From positions 124,001-188,000 of the forward strand of contig NZ_JACJTB010000003.1 in assembly GCF_014698475.1 (NCBI RefSeq): a stretch of 64,000 nucleotides of DNA, given 5' to 3'. This DNA comes from Nostoc spongiaeforme FACHB-130 (GTDB taxonomy: Bacteria > Cyanobacteriota > Cyanobacteriia > Cyanobacteriales > Nostocaceae). The position numbers were made by a program, and so were the translations under genes. Each line of letters opens with the position of its first letter. The stretch's first letter is position 1. Shown piece by piece: positions 17,631-26,594 of this stretch. The notes below the pieces were generated by a model. The model was not told the DNA's origin. It was given only the letters and a program-made list of their open reading frames with translations, and did not search any database.

Positions 17631-19121
17631 TTAAACATCGGCAATTAACCGAGCTTTCCTGAGCAAAAATTTCAAAACTGTTTCTTTTTGGGAAATAATA
17701 TCAGCTCTACCTTGCATTCCCGCTTGAATATGACATAGATGGTGGTTTCTACCAAAACTAAAACTGTTGGGGATGATTGTCACCTCGTAAACAGCAGAAA
17801 CAGGATTCTTGGCAACGGTGGAAACAACTTGATTTCCTGAAGGTTTGATTGTATCTTCAGAAATTTGACTAACAACACCTTTAAGAGTACCGTAATCGGG
17901 ATAAGGACAGGCAGACACCCGCATCTGGACTTCTTGATTTTTGGCTAATTTACTGACATCATCAGGGGCGACGGCAGCTTTGATGACTAAAGGAGCATTG
18001 CTAGGGACAATTTGAGCAATTTCTTCACCCTGACGCACCGATTGACCAGGATTTCGCAAATTGAGTTGTGCGACAATTCCATTGTCACTGGCGGTAATTT
18101 TAGTTTGGCTGAGATCCATAACCACTTGTTGTAGTTCTCTGGTGTCGCGCTGGATCTGATTTTTCATTTGTAGTTGCTGTTGCAACAAAGCTTGCAATTC
18201 ACGGTTGAGAGTGGCGAGAGTAGCTTGTCCACCGGCAATTTCTTGAGCAATCGTCTCTTGTGCGATCGCTACTTCCGCATCAATCGGATTGAGTGCAGCT
18301 TGAGCGCGGCGCAGTTTGGCTTGTTCGGCGACTACAGTTTGTTGTTGTTGGGCAATAATTTGCTTTTGTGCTTCTACCGCCGCTTGTCGCATCTCAATCG
18401 CTTGTTTTTGTTGAGCCACATCTAACTGCACTTCCTCTAATTGATTCAAAGATAAAACACCCGCTTGAACTATCTTTTGATAGCGATCGCGTTTAGCTTC
18501 CGCCGCACTCATGGCTATTTTTGTGGATTTCAACTGAGCATCAGCCCCACGTAATTCTATCTGGGCTTTGTACCATTCATTTTGCGCTCTGTTTAAATTC
18601 GCCTGGGCTGCGGCTACTTCTGCTTGGACGCTAATTTGCTGTTCTCGATAGTTGCGTTGGGCGCGATTGAATCCAGCTTGCGCCGAACTCACTAAACGGT
18701 TTTTGCGCTCAGTTTCCGCTTGAATTTGGCGATGGAGAGCTTGAATTTGAGCATCAATTTGTTGTAATTGTAATTGCGCTTGTTGGATGTTGCCTTGTAG
18801 TTGGCTTTTTTGAGTTTGTAGGCGGGAATCATCAATTGTCGCCAGCACATCTCCTTGATTCACTGCCTGATTTTCTTTAACCAAAACATTGGTTATCTGC
18901 CCAGTCATCGCCGCTTGGACAAGCCGTAATTCTCCCGTAGGACGGACGATCGCCTGTCCTAGTACAGTTACTCTGTATTCAATTATCGAAGATAAAGCGA
19001 TCGCACCCCCCACAGCACCCACAAGTATCAAACTGCCAATTTTCACCCAATTACTCAACGGTGGCAGAAATTCATGGTCTTCCACTGGGGGCAAAGAGTC
19101 TGCATTAAACTGACTAAGCAT
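17631..19121 (-). CDS. HlyD-family membrane fusion protein, lanthipeptide exporter adaptor
   Basis: Protein of 496 residues that would bridge an inner-membrane ABC exporter to an outer-membrane channel. One membrane helix near the N-terminus (VKIGSLILVGAVGGAIALSS) is followed by a lipoyl-like half (RLVQAAMTGQITNVLVKENQ), a long Gln/Ala-rich coiled coil, then the second lipoyl half (ITASDNGIVAQLNL) and a beta-barrel (PLVIKAAVAPDDV). ATG at 19121 is chosen because agga lies 8 bases upstream; a longer frame would overlap the ABC gene. It is the last gene of the cassette, 46 bp after the transporter. Confidence 0.93.
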   Translation of the reverse strand: MLSQFNADSLPPVEDHEFLPPLSNWVKIGSLILVGAVGGAIALSSIIEYRVTVLGQAIVRPTGELRLVQAAMTGQITNVLVKENQAVNQGDVLATIDDSRLQTQKSQLQGNIQQAQLQLQQIDAQIQALHRQIQAETERKNRLVSSAQAGFNRAQRNYREQQISVQAEVAAAQANLNRAQNEWYKAQIELRGADAQLKSTKIAMSAAEAKRDRYQKIVQAGVLSLNQLEEVQLDVAQQKQAIEMRQAAVEAQKQIIAQQQQTVVAEQAKLRRAQAALNPIDAEVAIAQETIAQEIAGGQATLATLNRELQALLQQQLQMKNQIQRDTRELQQVVMDLSQTKITASDNGIVAQLNLRNPGQSVRQGEEIAQIVPSNAPLVIKAAVAPDDVSKLAKNQEVQMRVSACPYPDYGTLKGVVSQISEDTIKPSGNQVVSTVAKNPVSAVYEVTIIPNSFSFGRNHHLCHIQAGMQGRADIISQKETVLKFLLRKARLIADV

Positions 19122-19167
19122 AACAGTATTCCTGATGAAGAGTGCTGAGTACTGAGTACGGTAGAAA

Positions 19168-21384
19168 TTAGCGAATGCTACTGGGGAAACTTGCATTCGG
19201 ATAACAGTGGCAAGAATTTTTGCTGACTGATAAATTCCCAGCATCAAGAAAATCTAAATGCTCACCAGCTTGATGACACAAAGCCTCTGGAGAACCTTGA
19301 ATTTTTAATTTTCCTTGTTCCAACATCACAATCCAATCAGCTTGCTGAATAACTTTGGGACGGTGACTAATTAAAATAGTGGTTTGACCTTGACGGTGAG
19401 CGAGTAACTGATTTAAGACTTGAGCTTCACTCACGGGGTCGAGTGCGCCCGTAGATTCATCTAAAATCAGCACTGGTGGATTATTCACAATTGCTCTAGC
19501 AATAGCTAACCTCTGCCGTTGTCCACCAGAAAGATTTGCCCCAAATTCTCCTAATACTGTTTGATATTTGTCGGGGAGATTGCTAATAAACTCATCAGCC
19601 CCAGCAATTTGACAAGCTTTGACAATCTGCTCAAAGCTAATGTGAGGTGAACCTAAACGAAAATTTTCCATAATTGACCGACTCCAAAAGTGTGCATCTT
19701 GCGGTACTAGCACCACTTGTTGGCGGAGACAGTCTAAAGAAAGATCCTCTAAATTATAAATACCAAAACGAATATTACCCGACTGGAGTTGATATAAACC
19801 TGCAATCAATTTTGCCAGAGTGCTTTTACCACAGCCAGATTTACCAATCAAAGCAATTACCTGACCCCCAGGAATCGTCAGCGAAAAATCTTGCAGTAGC
19901 TCCACTCTACCAGGATGATGAAAGTTGAGGTTGGTACAAGTGATATCTGCATTGCCTGGAATATTTACCCAAGGCTTTTGATTATGGTCTAAAATTTCTG
20001 GGGTCGCGTCAATGACTTCTGTGAGCCGTTGGGTAGCAGTTTTAGCACGGGTAAATTCATCAACAAAATCGATAGTAGTTTGAATAAAGTTGGTAAAGTT
20101 GCCATTCATACTATTAAAAGCTAAGAGCATCCCAATTGATAATTCTTGCTGAATGACTAAACTACTACCGAACCAAATTAAAGTAATACTGCCAATGCTG
20201 GATACTAAATTAGAAAATATACCGTTAACAATCCCAATTTGCATAGTACGGAAAGTCAAGTTAGCGAGGCGACTAAATCGACTTTGAAATTCTTCCCAGA
20301 ATTGCGGAGCCGCAGTAGTAGTTTTTAGGGTAATAGCACCTTTAAATGTTTCTACCAAAACACCTTGATTTTCGGCGGATAACACTAGAACACTGCGGAT
20401 TTTTTGCTGTAAGGTGGGTAAAAAAATCACGGTAGATAAAGTCATGACTAGCGCGATCACCCCAGCTAATACTGTAAGCTTAATACTGTAAAACAGCATG
20501 AAACCTAAAGATACTAAAGCGATAAAAAATTGGCTAGGTAGACTGACAACAACTTGTGAAATTAATTGGTTAATTTGTTGAATATCTTCTAGGCGACTGA
20601 CAATTTCACCACTGCGCCGAGATTCATAGTAACTTAAAGGTAAGCGTAAAATCTGCCTGCCAAATTCTAAAATTAATCCTAGTTGTAACCGTTGCGAAAA
20701 ATGGGCGACCAAATTTGATTGGGCTAACCGCAAACTACTACTAACCAAGTGCATCACAATCACAGCAATGGCAACACTAGTTAGCAGTTGCGTATCTCCC
20801 CGCACCAGCACATCATCAGTGAGAATTTGCAACAAAAAGGGCGAAGCGAGGGAAAGTAAACCTAAAACCGAGTTGAGTAATAAGGTTTGACTCAAAATGC
20901 CGCGATAAGGGGCAACACGCCGCAAAAAACGATCAAAACCGCCAATTTTTTCTGCTTCATCTTCCTGGGTAAAAAAGCGCACTGGATCTGGTTCCAGCAG
21001 CAGCATAACTTTGTTTGTCCATGCTTCTAAAAACCACTTTTTTTCTAGATAACGGATACCTGCACCTGGGTCAGCAACAACGTATTTATTACCTTGTTGA
21101 CCGTAGAAAACCACCCAATGATAGCCTTTCCAGTGGATAATCGCGGGTAAGGGAAGGGTGATTTCGTTGAAAGTCTCCAGAGGTACTTTTACGGCTCGTG
21201 CATTGAAACCCAGAATTTCTGCGCCTTGTTTCAATCCTAATAAAGTGCTTCCTTGCTGTCCTGTCCCGACCGCTTCCCGACAGCGAGTCATACTAAAGGT
21301 TTTACCATAATGTTTAGCCACTGTTGCAAGACTAGCAGCACCGCAGTCTTCTTCACTATGTTGTTGAATTAGGTGGTATTTCAT
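19168..21384 (-). CDS. Peptidase C39-containing ABC transporter (LanT-like; leader-cleaving exporter)
   Basis: Protein of 738 residues in which a double-glycine-specific cysteine protease is fused to an ABC exporter. C39 domain: Cys14 in EEDCGAAS, His89 in GYHWVVFYG, Asp105 in VADPGAG, so the triad is complete. A six-helix transmembrane domain follows (about 160-440). The ATPase has Walker A GKSGCGKST, signature LSGGQRQRLAIARAI, Walker B VLILDESTGALD and the H-loop ISHRP. ATG at 21384 has a purine-rich upstream (gggaagaggga); a TTG 51 bp upstream is also in frame. It should cut the leader at the Gly-Gly site of the precursor at 24788-25066 and export the core together with the HlyD adaptor. 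Confidence 0.95.
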   Translation of the reverse strand: MKYHLIQQHSEEDCGAASLATVAKHYGKTFSMTRCREAVGTGQQGSTLLGLKQGAEILGFNARAVKVPLETFNEITLPLPAIIHWKGYHWVVFYGQQGNKYVVADPGAGIRYLEKKWFLEAWTNKVMLLLEPDPVRFFTQEDEAEKIGGFDRFLRRVAPYRGILSQTLLLNSVLGLLSLASPFLLQILTDDVLVRGDTQLLTSVAIAVIVMHLVSSSLRLAQSNLVAHFSQRLQLGLILEFGRQILRLPLSYYESRRSGEIVSRLEDIQQINQLISQVVVSLPSQFFIALVSLGFMLFYSIKLTVLAGVIALVMTLSTVIFLPTLQQKIRSVLVLSAENQGVLVETFKGAITLKTTTAAPQFWEEFQSRFSRLANLTFRTMQIGIVNGIFSNLVSSIGSITLIWFGSSLVIQQELSIGMLLAFNSMNGNFTNFIQTTIDFVDEFTRAKTATQRLTEVIDATPEILDHNQKPWVNIPGNADITCTNLNFHHPGRVELLQDFSLTIPGGQVIALIGKSGCGKSTLAKLIAGLYQLQSGNIRFGIYNLEDLSLDCLRQQVVLVPQDAHFWSRSIMENFRLGSPHISFEQIVKACQIAGADEFISNLPDKYQTVLGEFGANLSGGQRQRLAIARAIVNNPPVLILDESTGALDPVSEAQVLNQLLAHRQGQTTILISHRPKVIQQADWIVMLEQGKLKIQGSPEALCHQAGEHLDFLDAGNLSVSKNSCHCYPNASFPSSIR

Positions 21385-21435
21385 GTTCCCTCTTCCCTGT
21401 TCCCTGTCACCACGAATGAATTTAATTTTGTCCAA

Positions 21436-24400
21436 CTACTTATTAACCTTGGGCGGTTCCAGTCCCAAAACTGAAGGAACAATCTCTGGTGTAGCGAGGC
21501 GCAGTAATTCATAACCAATACCCGCTAGTCCAGTCATCAGTCCTGGTGTTTCAACTCCCAAGGGAACACCACACAGCCAGCTATGTTGATTGATACCTTC
21601 AAGAATGGCAGCAGCAAAGCGATCAACTTGAGTTTTCCACTGCGGCTCATCAAGAGTTAGACTGGCTTGCAACAGCAGTTCTAAGTTGCCTAAATCTCCG
21701 TGACAGAGAGAATGGTTGTGACCAAAGCCCTGGTTGATGGTGGTTTTTAGGGCTGTGTTAATTTCGGAACGGATTTCTGCATCATCAATGTATGGCAAAG
21801 AAAGTAATCGAGCCAAGCCAATACCTGGTGCGCCATGACACCACGCTGTCATACAAGTAAAATTATTATCTTGATTTCCCGCAATTTTCTGGGAGAATTT
21901 GCGTAAATCAGGCCAATTCTCCACCGTCGGACAGAAAAGACTGCGCTCATAGTTAATAGCTGCTAGTGCTGCTATCTGAAAACGATGTTCGCCAGTTAGT
22001 GCTGCGAGTTCTAGAAGTGTCCAAGCAATACCAGCATTACCATGAGAGAAGCCAGTTAAGGGTTTTTCTCCTATATGATGATTGACCCAACCAATACCAT
22101 GTTTCATGGGTTGTGCTTTCGCAAGCAAATGTTCTCCACATTCAATTGCAGCATCAAGAGTGCGTGATGAAGGTTGGCATTGATATAAGCTGATTAAGCT
22201 GGCTAAATATCCCGCAGTACCACCGATAATGTCAAGCATTTCATCTTGCTCAATCAAATCTGAGCAAAATTCAACTAACTTTTCAGCTTCAGCTAATAAG
22301 TCTGGTTTGTTCCACAATCTAGCCAGATGAGTGAAAGTGTAAATCATTCCTCCCCAACCATTAAAGCCACCAATTGATTTGAGGTATGCTTGTCCTTCTT
22401 TTATTTGCAGTTGCAGTGTGGTCAAGGCGGATTGGGCTAACTTGGTGTATTTTTCCTCTCCTGTGACTGTTCCAAGATAAGCCAGGAAAAGTGCAATTCC
22501 CGACACTCCGTCGTAGACATCCATTCCCACTGGAGCGAGAGTCCAGTTACCTCTTTCGGTAACTGTGATACCAATCCAAGAAATATCGCTTTCACCATGA
22601 AATGTGAGTGTTTCTAAGCGATCGCCAATTGCGCGTGCTGCTGCTAACAAAGAAATTTGATTGGTGATTGTCTGAGGTTCTGTCAGGGAGTAAGCTGGCC
22701 ATCTTGATCCCTGGCGGTCTGCTCCCATCGTAGATGTCGCTAGGGAGGCGCGAATCACCCAAAGCTGCTTTTCTAAATCGGCGGGAGAAAGTTGTTGTGT
22801 GCGTTCTTGGACAAGAGTTGCACCAGATTTATCAAAGTAGTTAACAATTTTTTCACCTGAACTAGTCCACAAATCGCGTGAATTGGGACGGGTGAGAAAC
22901 ATGGGAATGTCACCATTTTGTAAGTCATCGCGCTCAGTAGGGATAATCTTGATCAACTGGGGGTCAGTTTCAACTCCCGACCACAGACGATCAAATAAGC
23001 GATCGCGTTCTAGCGCATTTCGCAGCATATCAGGATGAAAGCCTTCATAAAGCAACAGGCTATAAGTTGATGTTGCTCGAATGACAATCCGCACCTCGTC
23101 TTCAGCAAAGCGCGACAATGGCCCCTGATCTGACAACAACTCATCACGGTGTTTCAGCAGTAACTGATAAATCTGCGTAAATCCCTGAACTATAGCATCT
23201 GCATAGTCCAGTAAATTAACATCCCTACCATTCAAAGTTGGTCTGTTATGTCTTTTTGGTATTTCTTGCTTTTGGCGAACTAAGTGCATCTCATCTGTCC
23301 CGACTCCTTCCCATTTAGGAACCTCATAGGGAATCATTTGTCCAGCAGACGCACCCAATCCACTAATATCAACTCCTTCTGATTCTGCATTTGACCAAGT
23401 TCGATAAGGCAATAAACCAGTTGAAAAAACAGAGTTACTAAAAGTACTAATGACACGCTCTTTAGCTTTTGTCTCATCTAAACCACCAACGCGCTGATGA
23501 AAAAGCGCCTCTAAGTCAAGCAAAATCGGGTGTTCACCAGCCGCAATTATGTTCTCAGAGTGAAAATCAGTTGCTTCTAAGAGGTACAGGAGTGCAAGAT
23601 AACCACCTTGTCTTTCATAAAAACGCCAAATTTCTTCTGTGGAGGAACAACCTTTAGCACTCACAAATTCCACCCATCCATAAGTTCCACAATCAAGAAT
23701 TTTTAATGTTTGGAATGGTGGATGATCACCTCGTTGATTGAGCCAAGTGAGAAATTCCTGAAAATGAACATCAACAGCTAGTGATTTTGGCTTGTAAACT
23801 ATCTGTAATCCTGAGCTAAATTTAGCAATCAAAACTGACCGCCCTTTTCGATGTCTGTCGCCTACATTGCCATCAATAGCAACCAGAACACCCAAATCAT
23901 TCTCAGGACTAAAAATTGTTTGAATTTTCTGCCAGTCTTTACACAAATGATGCAGAAATTCCAAACTAGAATTTACCCAATTATTGAGACAAATAGTAAT
24001 TTGACGAGCAAGAACTGGATACTCTTGTAAGATGGCAAGAGCTATATCTGGTTGGCGTAGTCGCTCTATAAAACTGTTAAACCGTTCATCTGGAGTATTG
24101 CCTTTAAGCAGCCCTTGTAGGCGAGCAACATTGAGTTCTAATACCATAGTGCGGTTTAGTATTTTCAGCAATTGTGATGGTAAACACGCACAAAGAATAT
24201 CGTCAATATTTTCCCAATTAAAAGGAAGAACGGCTGCTGATTCCACACGTTCTTTGACTTGGTGATGTATCCTCTCAAGTGCTTGGTGAATTAGTTGCTC
24301 AATTACATGGCTGAATTTAAATATCGCCTCTTTGTGGAATATTTGAGGCAGAGGTCTTGATGCTTCGTTATGAGAACTAGAAAATGCGCTGATTAAGTCT

Positions 24401-24684
24401 GTTAACCATTTTGGGTTAACAGATTGACGTTTGTACACACTCTCAATTGATTCACCAAGCAGGTATAAAAATTCCTGCTCAGTTATCCCATCCATTTTTA
24501 AGCGTTTTTGAAAATAAGGTTCGATGGGCAATGGAAACTGCGATCGCCATTTCTGGATTCGCTGCTGGGCAAGTTGAATCTTAATTGTTTGTGTCGCACA
24601 TTCACAAGTGTGTAATGATGAAATGCGTTCAGCTAGAGTATTAGCAAAATACCAATTTGAAGATTCAAAAAATAATTGATTCAT
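21436..24684 (-). CDS. lanM: Class II lanthipeptide synthetase LanM
   Basis: Bifunctional enzyme of 1,082 residues that dehydrates Ser/Thr of the precursor and cyclises them with Cys to lanthionine rings. The N-terminal two thirds is the DUF4135 dehydratase with a kinase-like core (QIVYKPKSLAVDVHFQ, then TDFHSENIIAAG and PILLDLEALFH). The C-terminal LanC-like cyclase has the alpha-toroid repeat motifs GGFNGWGGMIY, TGFSHGNAGIAW and AWCHGAPGIGLARL (about 949), and SLCHGDLGN (about 993). These supply the Cys, Cys and His zinc ligands. All key elements look intact. ATG at 24684 has no clear ribosome site, so translation may be coupled or weak. It sits 103 bp after the precursor gene and 51 bp before the exporter. 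Confidence 0.97.
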   Translation of the reverse strand: MNQLFFESSNWYFANTLAERISSLHTCECATQTIKIQLAQQRIQKWRSQFPLPIEPYFQKRLKMDGITEQEFLYLLGESIESVYKRQSVNPKWLTDLISAFSSSHNEASRPLPQIFHKEAIFKFSHVIEQLIHQALERIHHQVKERVESAAVLPFNWENIDDILCACLPSQLLKILNRTMVLELNVARLQGLLKGNTPDERFNSFIERLRQPDIALAILQEYPVLARQITICLNNWVNSSLEFLHHLCKDWQKIQTIFSPENDLGVLVAIDGNVGDRHRKGRSVLIAKFSSGLQIVYKPKSLAVDVHFQEFLTWLNQRGDHPPFQTLKILDCGTYGWVEFVSAKGCSSTEEIWRFYERQGGYLALLYLLEATDFHSENIIAAGEHPILLDLEALFHQRVGGLDETKAKERVISTFSNSVFSTGLLPYRTWSNAESEGVDISGLGASAGQMIPYEVPKWEGVGTDEMHLVRQKQEIPKRHNRPTLNGRDVNLLDYADAIVQGFTQIYQLLLKHRDELLSDQGPLSRFAEDEVRIVIRATSTYSLLLYEGFHPDMLRNALERDRLFDRLWSGVETDPQLIKIIPTERDDLQNGDIPMFLTRPNSRDLWTSSGEKIVNYFDKSGATLVQERTQQLSPADLEKQLWVIRASLATSTMGADRQGSRWPAYSLTEPQTITNQISLLAAARAIGDRLETLTFHGESDISWIGITVTERGNWTLAPVGMDVYDGVSGIALFLAYLGTVTGEEKYTKLAQSALTTLQLQIKEGQAYLKSIGGFNGWGGMIYTFTHLARLWNKPDLLAEAEKLVEFCSDLIEQDEMLDIIGGTAGYLASLISLYQCQPSSRTLDAAIECGEHLLAKAQPMKHGIGWVNHHIGEKPLTGFSHGNAGIAWTLLELAALTGEHRFQIAALAAINYERSLFCPTVENWPDLRKFSQKIAGNQDNNFTCMTAWCHGAPGIGLARLLSLPYIDDAEIRSEINTALKTTINQGFGHNHSLCHGDLGNLELLLQASLTLDEPQWKTQVDRFAAAILEGINQHSWLCGVPLGVETPGLMTGLAGIGYELLRLATPEIVPSVLGLEPPKVNK

Positions 24685-24731
24685 AATTCTATATTAAACA
24701 GCAAGATAATAATTTATGTTTGGAAGATGAC

Positions 24732-24755
24732 GCACCCATAAATTAATATGGGCGC
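24732..24755 (-). promoter_or_regulatory. Intergenic hairpin between precursor and lanM
   Basis: On the coding (minus) strand gcgcccata pairs with tatgggtgc through nine pairs, one a G-T wobble, around a six-base AT loop. No T run follows. Its place just after the precursor gene suggests partial termination or mRNA protection that would keep precursor transcript above enzyme transcript. This function is inference. Confidence 0.45.
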
Positions 24756-24787
24756 ATTCTTACAGCCTATTCAGAAGTAGCTGTTAT

Positions 24788-25066
24788 TTAGTAGACTATG
24801 CAGAGTAAGTCTTGGGTCTTACCATTACAAGGCAAGTCACCTGTTGAGCAACAAACATCAATAGAAACAGTGATGGTTTGTTTTTTCAGACTAACTGTTC
24901 CTCCGGCGACGAGTTGTTGATTACCACCTACAACAGTTTCCATGCTGGTATTAGTTAATTCAACTAGACCTGCTGGATTTTCAGGTAATTGAGAACGTTG
25001 TTCATCACTCAAGCTATTGCGGTAGTCTTCATCTTTCCAAGCACGAATAATGTCAAAGTTAGACAT
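24788..25066 (-). CDS. lanA: Class II lanthipeptide precursor (mersacidin/lichenicidin-type leader)
   Basis: A 92-residue precursor. The leader starts MSNFDIIRAWKDEDYRNSL and contains LPENPAGLVEL, the hallmark of mersacidin/lichenicidin-type precursors. It ends in METVVGG (Gly47-Gly48), the C39 cleavage site. A second Gly-Gly (LVAGG, 55-56) lies eight residues on. The core then has Cys at about 72, 73, 80 and 89 and Thr/Ser at 57, 59, 64, 66, 68, 74, 75 and 84, enough for up to four rings, one from the CC pair. ATG at 25066 has a near-perfect aaggag ribosome site; a longer in-frame extension is not credible. It is the first gene of the cassette. Confidence 0.93.
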   Translation of the reverse strand: MSNFDIIRAWKDEDYRNSLSDEQRSQLPENPAGLVELTNTSMETVVGGNQQLVAGGTVSLKKQTITVSIDVCCSTGDLPCNGKTQDLLCIVY

Positions 25067-25189
25067 GGTTTTTCTCCTTAATTTAAATGACGTAAAATGT
25101 TGAATGAACAAGGTAAAGTAAAAAGCTAAAAGCCAAAGAAAGAAAAAGAATAATGGTTACAAGCACCTAAATTTATTTATGGTGATTAT

Positions 25190-25234
25190 CTTTTTACTTT
25201 TTATTTCTTACTTTTTACTTCTTACTTTTTACTT
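25190..25234. repeat. Short tandem repeats (tttttactt units)
   Basis: At least five imperfect units of tttttact and ttcttact in a row, upstream of the lanthipeptide precursor. This is typical low-complexity heptamer/octamer repeat DNA of heterocystous cyanobacteria. The surrounding gap 25067-25572 holds no gene that I can support. Confidence 0.8.
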
Positions 25235-25238
25235 ATTA

Positions 25239-25317
25239 AAAGGGTGTTTACTTAACGATGTGATGAGCAACAGTGAATTTAACTTGCTTCCTTTACATCG
25301 TTGCGTTTGAACCCTTT
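25239..25317. repeat. Nested inverted-repeat structure
   Basis: Two nested stems: aaagggt at 25239-25245 with accctt(t) at 25311-25317, and aacgatgt at 25254-25261 with acatcgtt at 25295-25302, the latter perfect over 8 bp. It could be a small mobile palindrome or a structured RNA between the divergent lanthipeptide operon and the secreted-protein gene. A further aaagggttc occurs at about 25528. Confidence 0.45.
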
Positions 25318-25572
25318 CATTAGAGTTAATGGGATAGGCTTTTTTGATTTATGTACTTATCCCTGAGTTATAAATGTTTTTGTAGCTAGTAAAATTGCTG
25401 AAATTATTACCCTGATAGGGTTGTAGTGATTATTTTTCTTATTAACAATCCTTTACAAACGGCTTTTTTTAACTGTGAATTGCTGGAAGTGCATAAATTA
25501 GCAAATCCTATCCCAATAACCAAATCAAAGGGTTCAAACCCCAAATAACAATAACTAGTCAAAGGATTTCTT

Positions 25573-26124
25573 ATGTTTATCTCCAAAAACTTCTTAGCAG
25601 CCGCCACCATTGCCGCATCCTTGATTGTTCCTAGTGTTGCATCAGCCAATGATCGGGATATAACAGCTACAACCATTCCCGCTACCGCTTGCCGTCCAAA
25701 TAGTGACAGTGGGGATGCATCAGTTGTCATCTCGAACGGAGCTTATGTTTTCAATGGCTCTGCTACTGGTACAGTCACCCTTTACTGTCCACTCCCAATT
25801 AACGCCAACACACTAGTTGATTTTTCCAACGACAACGATATCTCCAGATACCGAGTCTATTATCGAGATACTGACGGAATCGGAACGGCATCGGAAATTA
25901 AGGTAAATCTTACCTACCGAGACGCTACTGGTTTAACGACAGTCGGCGGTACATGGAGTTCTAATGGGTTCAACGTCATAGATAATACAACCCGATATGT
26001 GGATCTGATCCATGATGTAGGTTTGGACAGACTTTACTCATTCGTGGTAACTATGCAGAGAACTAACACTACACAAAACCCTGCATTCAGTGGAATTGAT
26101 TTCCCTGTTATCGCACCACTGTAG
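25573..26124 (+). CDS. Small secreted protein of unknown function
   Basis: A 183-residue protein with a classic signal peptide (FLAAATIAASLIVPSVASA, cleaved after about residue 24). The mature part is Thr/Ser/Asn/Asp-rich, predicted beta-rich, with two cysteines (in ATACRPNS and LYCPLP) that could form a disulfide. There are no membrane helices afterwards. Aaaggatttctt precedes the ATG as a weak ribosome site. It looks like an exported beta-sandwich protein, but I do not recognise the family. It lies divergent to the lanthipeptide operon and nothing in its sequence ties it to that pathway. Confidence 0.75.
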   Translation: MFISKNFLAAATIAASLIVPSVASANDRDITATTIPATACRPNSDSGDASVVISNGAYVFNGSATGTVTLYCPLPINANTLVDFSNDNDISRYRVYYRDTDGIGTASEIKVNLTYRDATGLTTVGGTWSSNGFNVIDNTTRYVDLIHDVGLDRLYSFVVTMQRTNTTQNPAFSGIDFPVIAPL

Positions 26125-26129
26125 CCTAG

Positions 26130-26240
26130 CCCCGACGAATGGAATTCGCGGCTATAAAAACAAAGTCCGCCTACGCGGACTAACTTCAAATCAAGGGTTT
26201 TGTTCGTATAGCCGCGACTTTAGTCGCTGGGTGCAAGATG
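26130..26240. repeat. Palindromic dispersed element (about 110 bp)
   Basis: Arms cgcggctataaaaacaaa (26147-26164) and tttgttcgtatagccgcg (26198-26215) are inverted repeats with two mismatches. Inside lies a second palindrome, gtccgcctacgcggac. The outer right part agtcgctgggtgcaagat is also found, inverted, at 704-721. A related fragment (ttgtttgtatagccccagactt) occurs near 36890-36925. No coding content. The rest of the gap to 26594 contains an AT-rich region with no visible gene. Confidence 0.75.
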
Positions 26241-26594
26241 TGAAAGGAAGTAGACTAAATCATCTGGTTAAAACCTTTTACCCTCATTATTTTATTACTC
26301 CTTGAACGGTGACAATTTTGGTTGAATTACAAAATTGTTGTTTCTTCCATGAAAATAATATGGAAGAATAAAATCAAGTTCTCATAAAAAAGTAACACTT
26401 ACGCAAAAATCATCTGCAACTTTCATTTTTTGGTGTTGTGCTAGTTGCTATGGCTTTGGCAACCAAAGCAATGTACTGGCTTTTTTGTGTTTAGTCTTCT
26501 GTCACTAGTGCGTAAGTTCTGAAAAGTATCTGTTAAACTAGCTTCTTGCGCTCAAGGAGCAAGCTACTAAACACTAAGCGGAAAATCTCTGCAA

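Noticed and set aside
25573-26124. Secreted protein as a second lanthipeptide precursor
   Set aside because: It has a normal signal peptide, no Gly-Gly leader and only two cysteines.
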